This document shows positions 5,977-6,133 of a DNA stretch of 6,133 nucleotides, piece by piece. Position numbers and translations under genes: made by a program. This stretch comes from an uncultured Fibrobacter sp. (GTDB lineage: Bacteria; Fibrobacterota; Fibrobacteria; Fibrobacterales; Fibrobacteraceae): NCBI GenBank assembly GCA_934691725.1, contig CAKUTF010000071.1, positions 1-6,133 of the forward strand, written 5' to 3'. The notes below the pieces were generated by a model. That model did not search any database. It was given only the letters and a program-made list of their open reading frames with translations, and had not been told where the DNA came from. How positions within the stretch are numbered: the first letter of the stretch is position 1; each line of letters starts with the position of its first letter.

Positions 5977-5999
5977 ATTCCCCGGCTTGACCGGGGAAT
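5977..5999. repeat. REP-like palindrome, 9-bp stem
   Basis: ATTCCCCGG (5977-5985) and CCGGGGAAT (5991-5999) form a perfect 9-bp stem with a 5-nt loop (CTTGA), preceded by GATGTC. From memory it resembles the interspersed GTCATTCCCC...GGGGAATC palindromes seen in many bacterial genomes; genome copy number here is unknown. There is no U-run on either side, so it is not a classical terminator. Confidence 0.7.
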
Positions 6000-6040
6000 C
6001 TCCTTTCAGAGAAGGGATTTGACAGGCTAGCGAGCTTGTC
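5997..6040 (+). repeat. Two further hairpins after the REP-like palindrome
   Basis: A second stem pairs 5997-6005 with 6012-6019 (8 bp, one bulged T, 6-nt loop). It reuses 5997-5999 from the first palindrome, so the two compete in part. A third stem pairs 6021-6028 (GACAGGCT) with 6033-6040 (AGCTTGTC) over 8 bp including one G-T wobble that pairs only in plus-strand RNA. Together with 5977-5999 they form a row of hairpins ending 21 nt before the promoter at 6062. Confidence 0.5.
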
Positions 6041-6049
6041 GAGCTATTC

Positions 6050-6061
6050 AGAACTTAGAAC
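6050..6061 (+). repeat. AGARCTTAGAAC flanking repeat, right copy
   Basis: AGAACTTAGAAC, 11 of 12 identical to 5688-5699 in the same orientation. It closes the repeat-rich block and abuts the -35 region of the plus-strand promoter. Confidence 0.4.
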
Positions 6062-6090
6062 TTGTTTTCATAGCGAGAATATACTATAAT
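6062..6090 (+). promoter_or_regulatory. Sigma70-like promoter for the right-edge gene
   Basis: A perfect -10 hexamer TATAAT (6085-6090) lies 17 nt after TTGTTT (6062-6067), which keeps the TTG of the -35 consensus. The surrounding DNA is A/T-rich. The predicted start site, 6-7 nt after the -10, is about 6097, the first base of the next ATG. The window has no other promoter this close to consensus. Confidence 0.65.
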
Positions 6091-6096
6091 AACGTC

Positions 6097-6133
6097 ATGA
6101 AAGAAGCAAGGCAGAGGCGCAAGCCGTACCCGA
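6097..6133 (+). CDS. 5' end of a plus-strand gene, truncated by the window
   Basis: An ATG at 6097 opens a frame that runs to the window edge and encodes MKEARQRRKPYP, a strongly basic start (five Lys/Arg in the first nine residues). Only 12 codons are visible, so no family can be named. It has no Shine-Dalgarno sequence, and the TATAAT box ends 6 nt before the ATG, which suggests a leaderless message. It could instead be the start of an RNA gene, or translation may begin further right. Confidence 0.35.
   Translation, partial: MKEARQRRKPYP

Overview
The window looks like a chromosomal segment of a Gram-negative bacterium of the FCB group. Fibrobacter or a close relative is my best guess. The basis is a B. 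subtilis-type Fe-S PurF, a UbiA prenyltransferase of the archaeal ether-lipid (DGGGPS-like) type, moderate GC, and A/T-rich intergenic DNA filled with short degenerate repeats. This assignment is inference; no rRNA or other marker is present.

All clearly recognisable genes are on the minus strand. In transcription order (right to left) they are: a UbiA-family prenyltransferase (5655-4831), purF (4771-3386), azlC (3376-2687) and azlD (2690-2379, overlapping azlC by ATGA), then a 111-nt gap. After the gap come a LeuT/MhsT-type sodium:amino-acid symporter (2267-642) and, 1 nt later, a 36-residue MetS-like small subunit (640-530). A strong intrinsic terminator (494-460) closes this set. A probable 68-aa cysteine-tailed orphan protein (406-200) follows with its own terminator (about 170-121). 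Positions 1-120 hold no gene I can support.

The central genes pair amino-acid traffic in both directions: AzlCD is a branched-chain amino-acid exporter type and NSS/MetS is a Na+-driven importer type. They sit directly behind the committing enzyme of purine synthesis. Spacing of 9 nt (purF-azlC), a 4-nt overlap (azlC-azlD) and 1 nt (NSS-metS) argues for two translationally coupled modules. The 111-nt gap before the symporter carries a nested inverted repeat and may separate transcription units.

From 5656 to 6096 (441 nt) there is no gene. This stretch is the most structured non-coding DNA in the window. It holds a six-core composite minisatellite with two alternating spacer types, a perfect 7-nt-period G-quadruplex motif inside one spacer, a REP-like 9-bp palindrome followed by two further hairpins, and a consensus-like plus-strand promoter. 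The promoter's predicted start site falls on the ATG of a gene cut by the right edge. I found no CRISPR array, tRNA, rRNA, transposase or phage gene, and no evidence for a wholly new gene system. The repeat block and the apparent leaderless start are the items most worth a second look.
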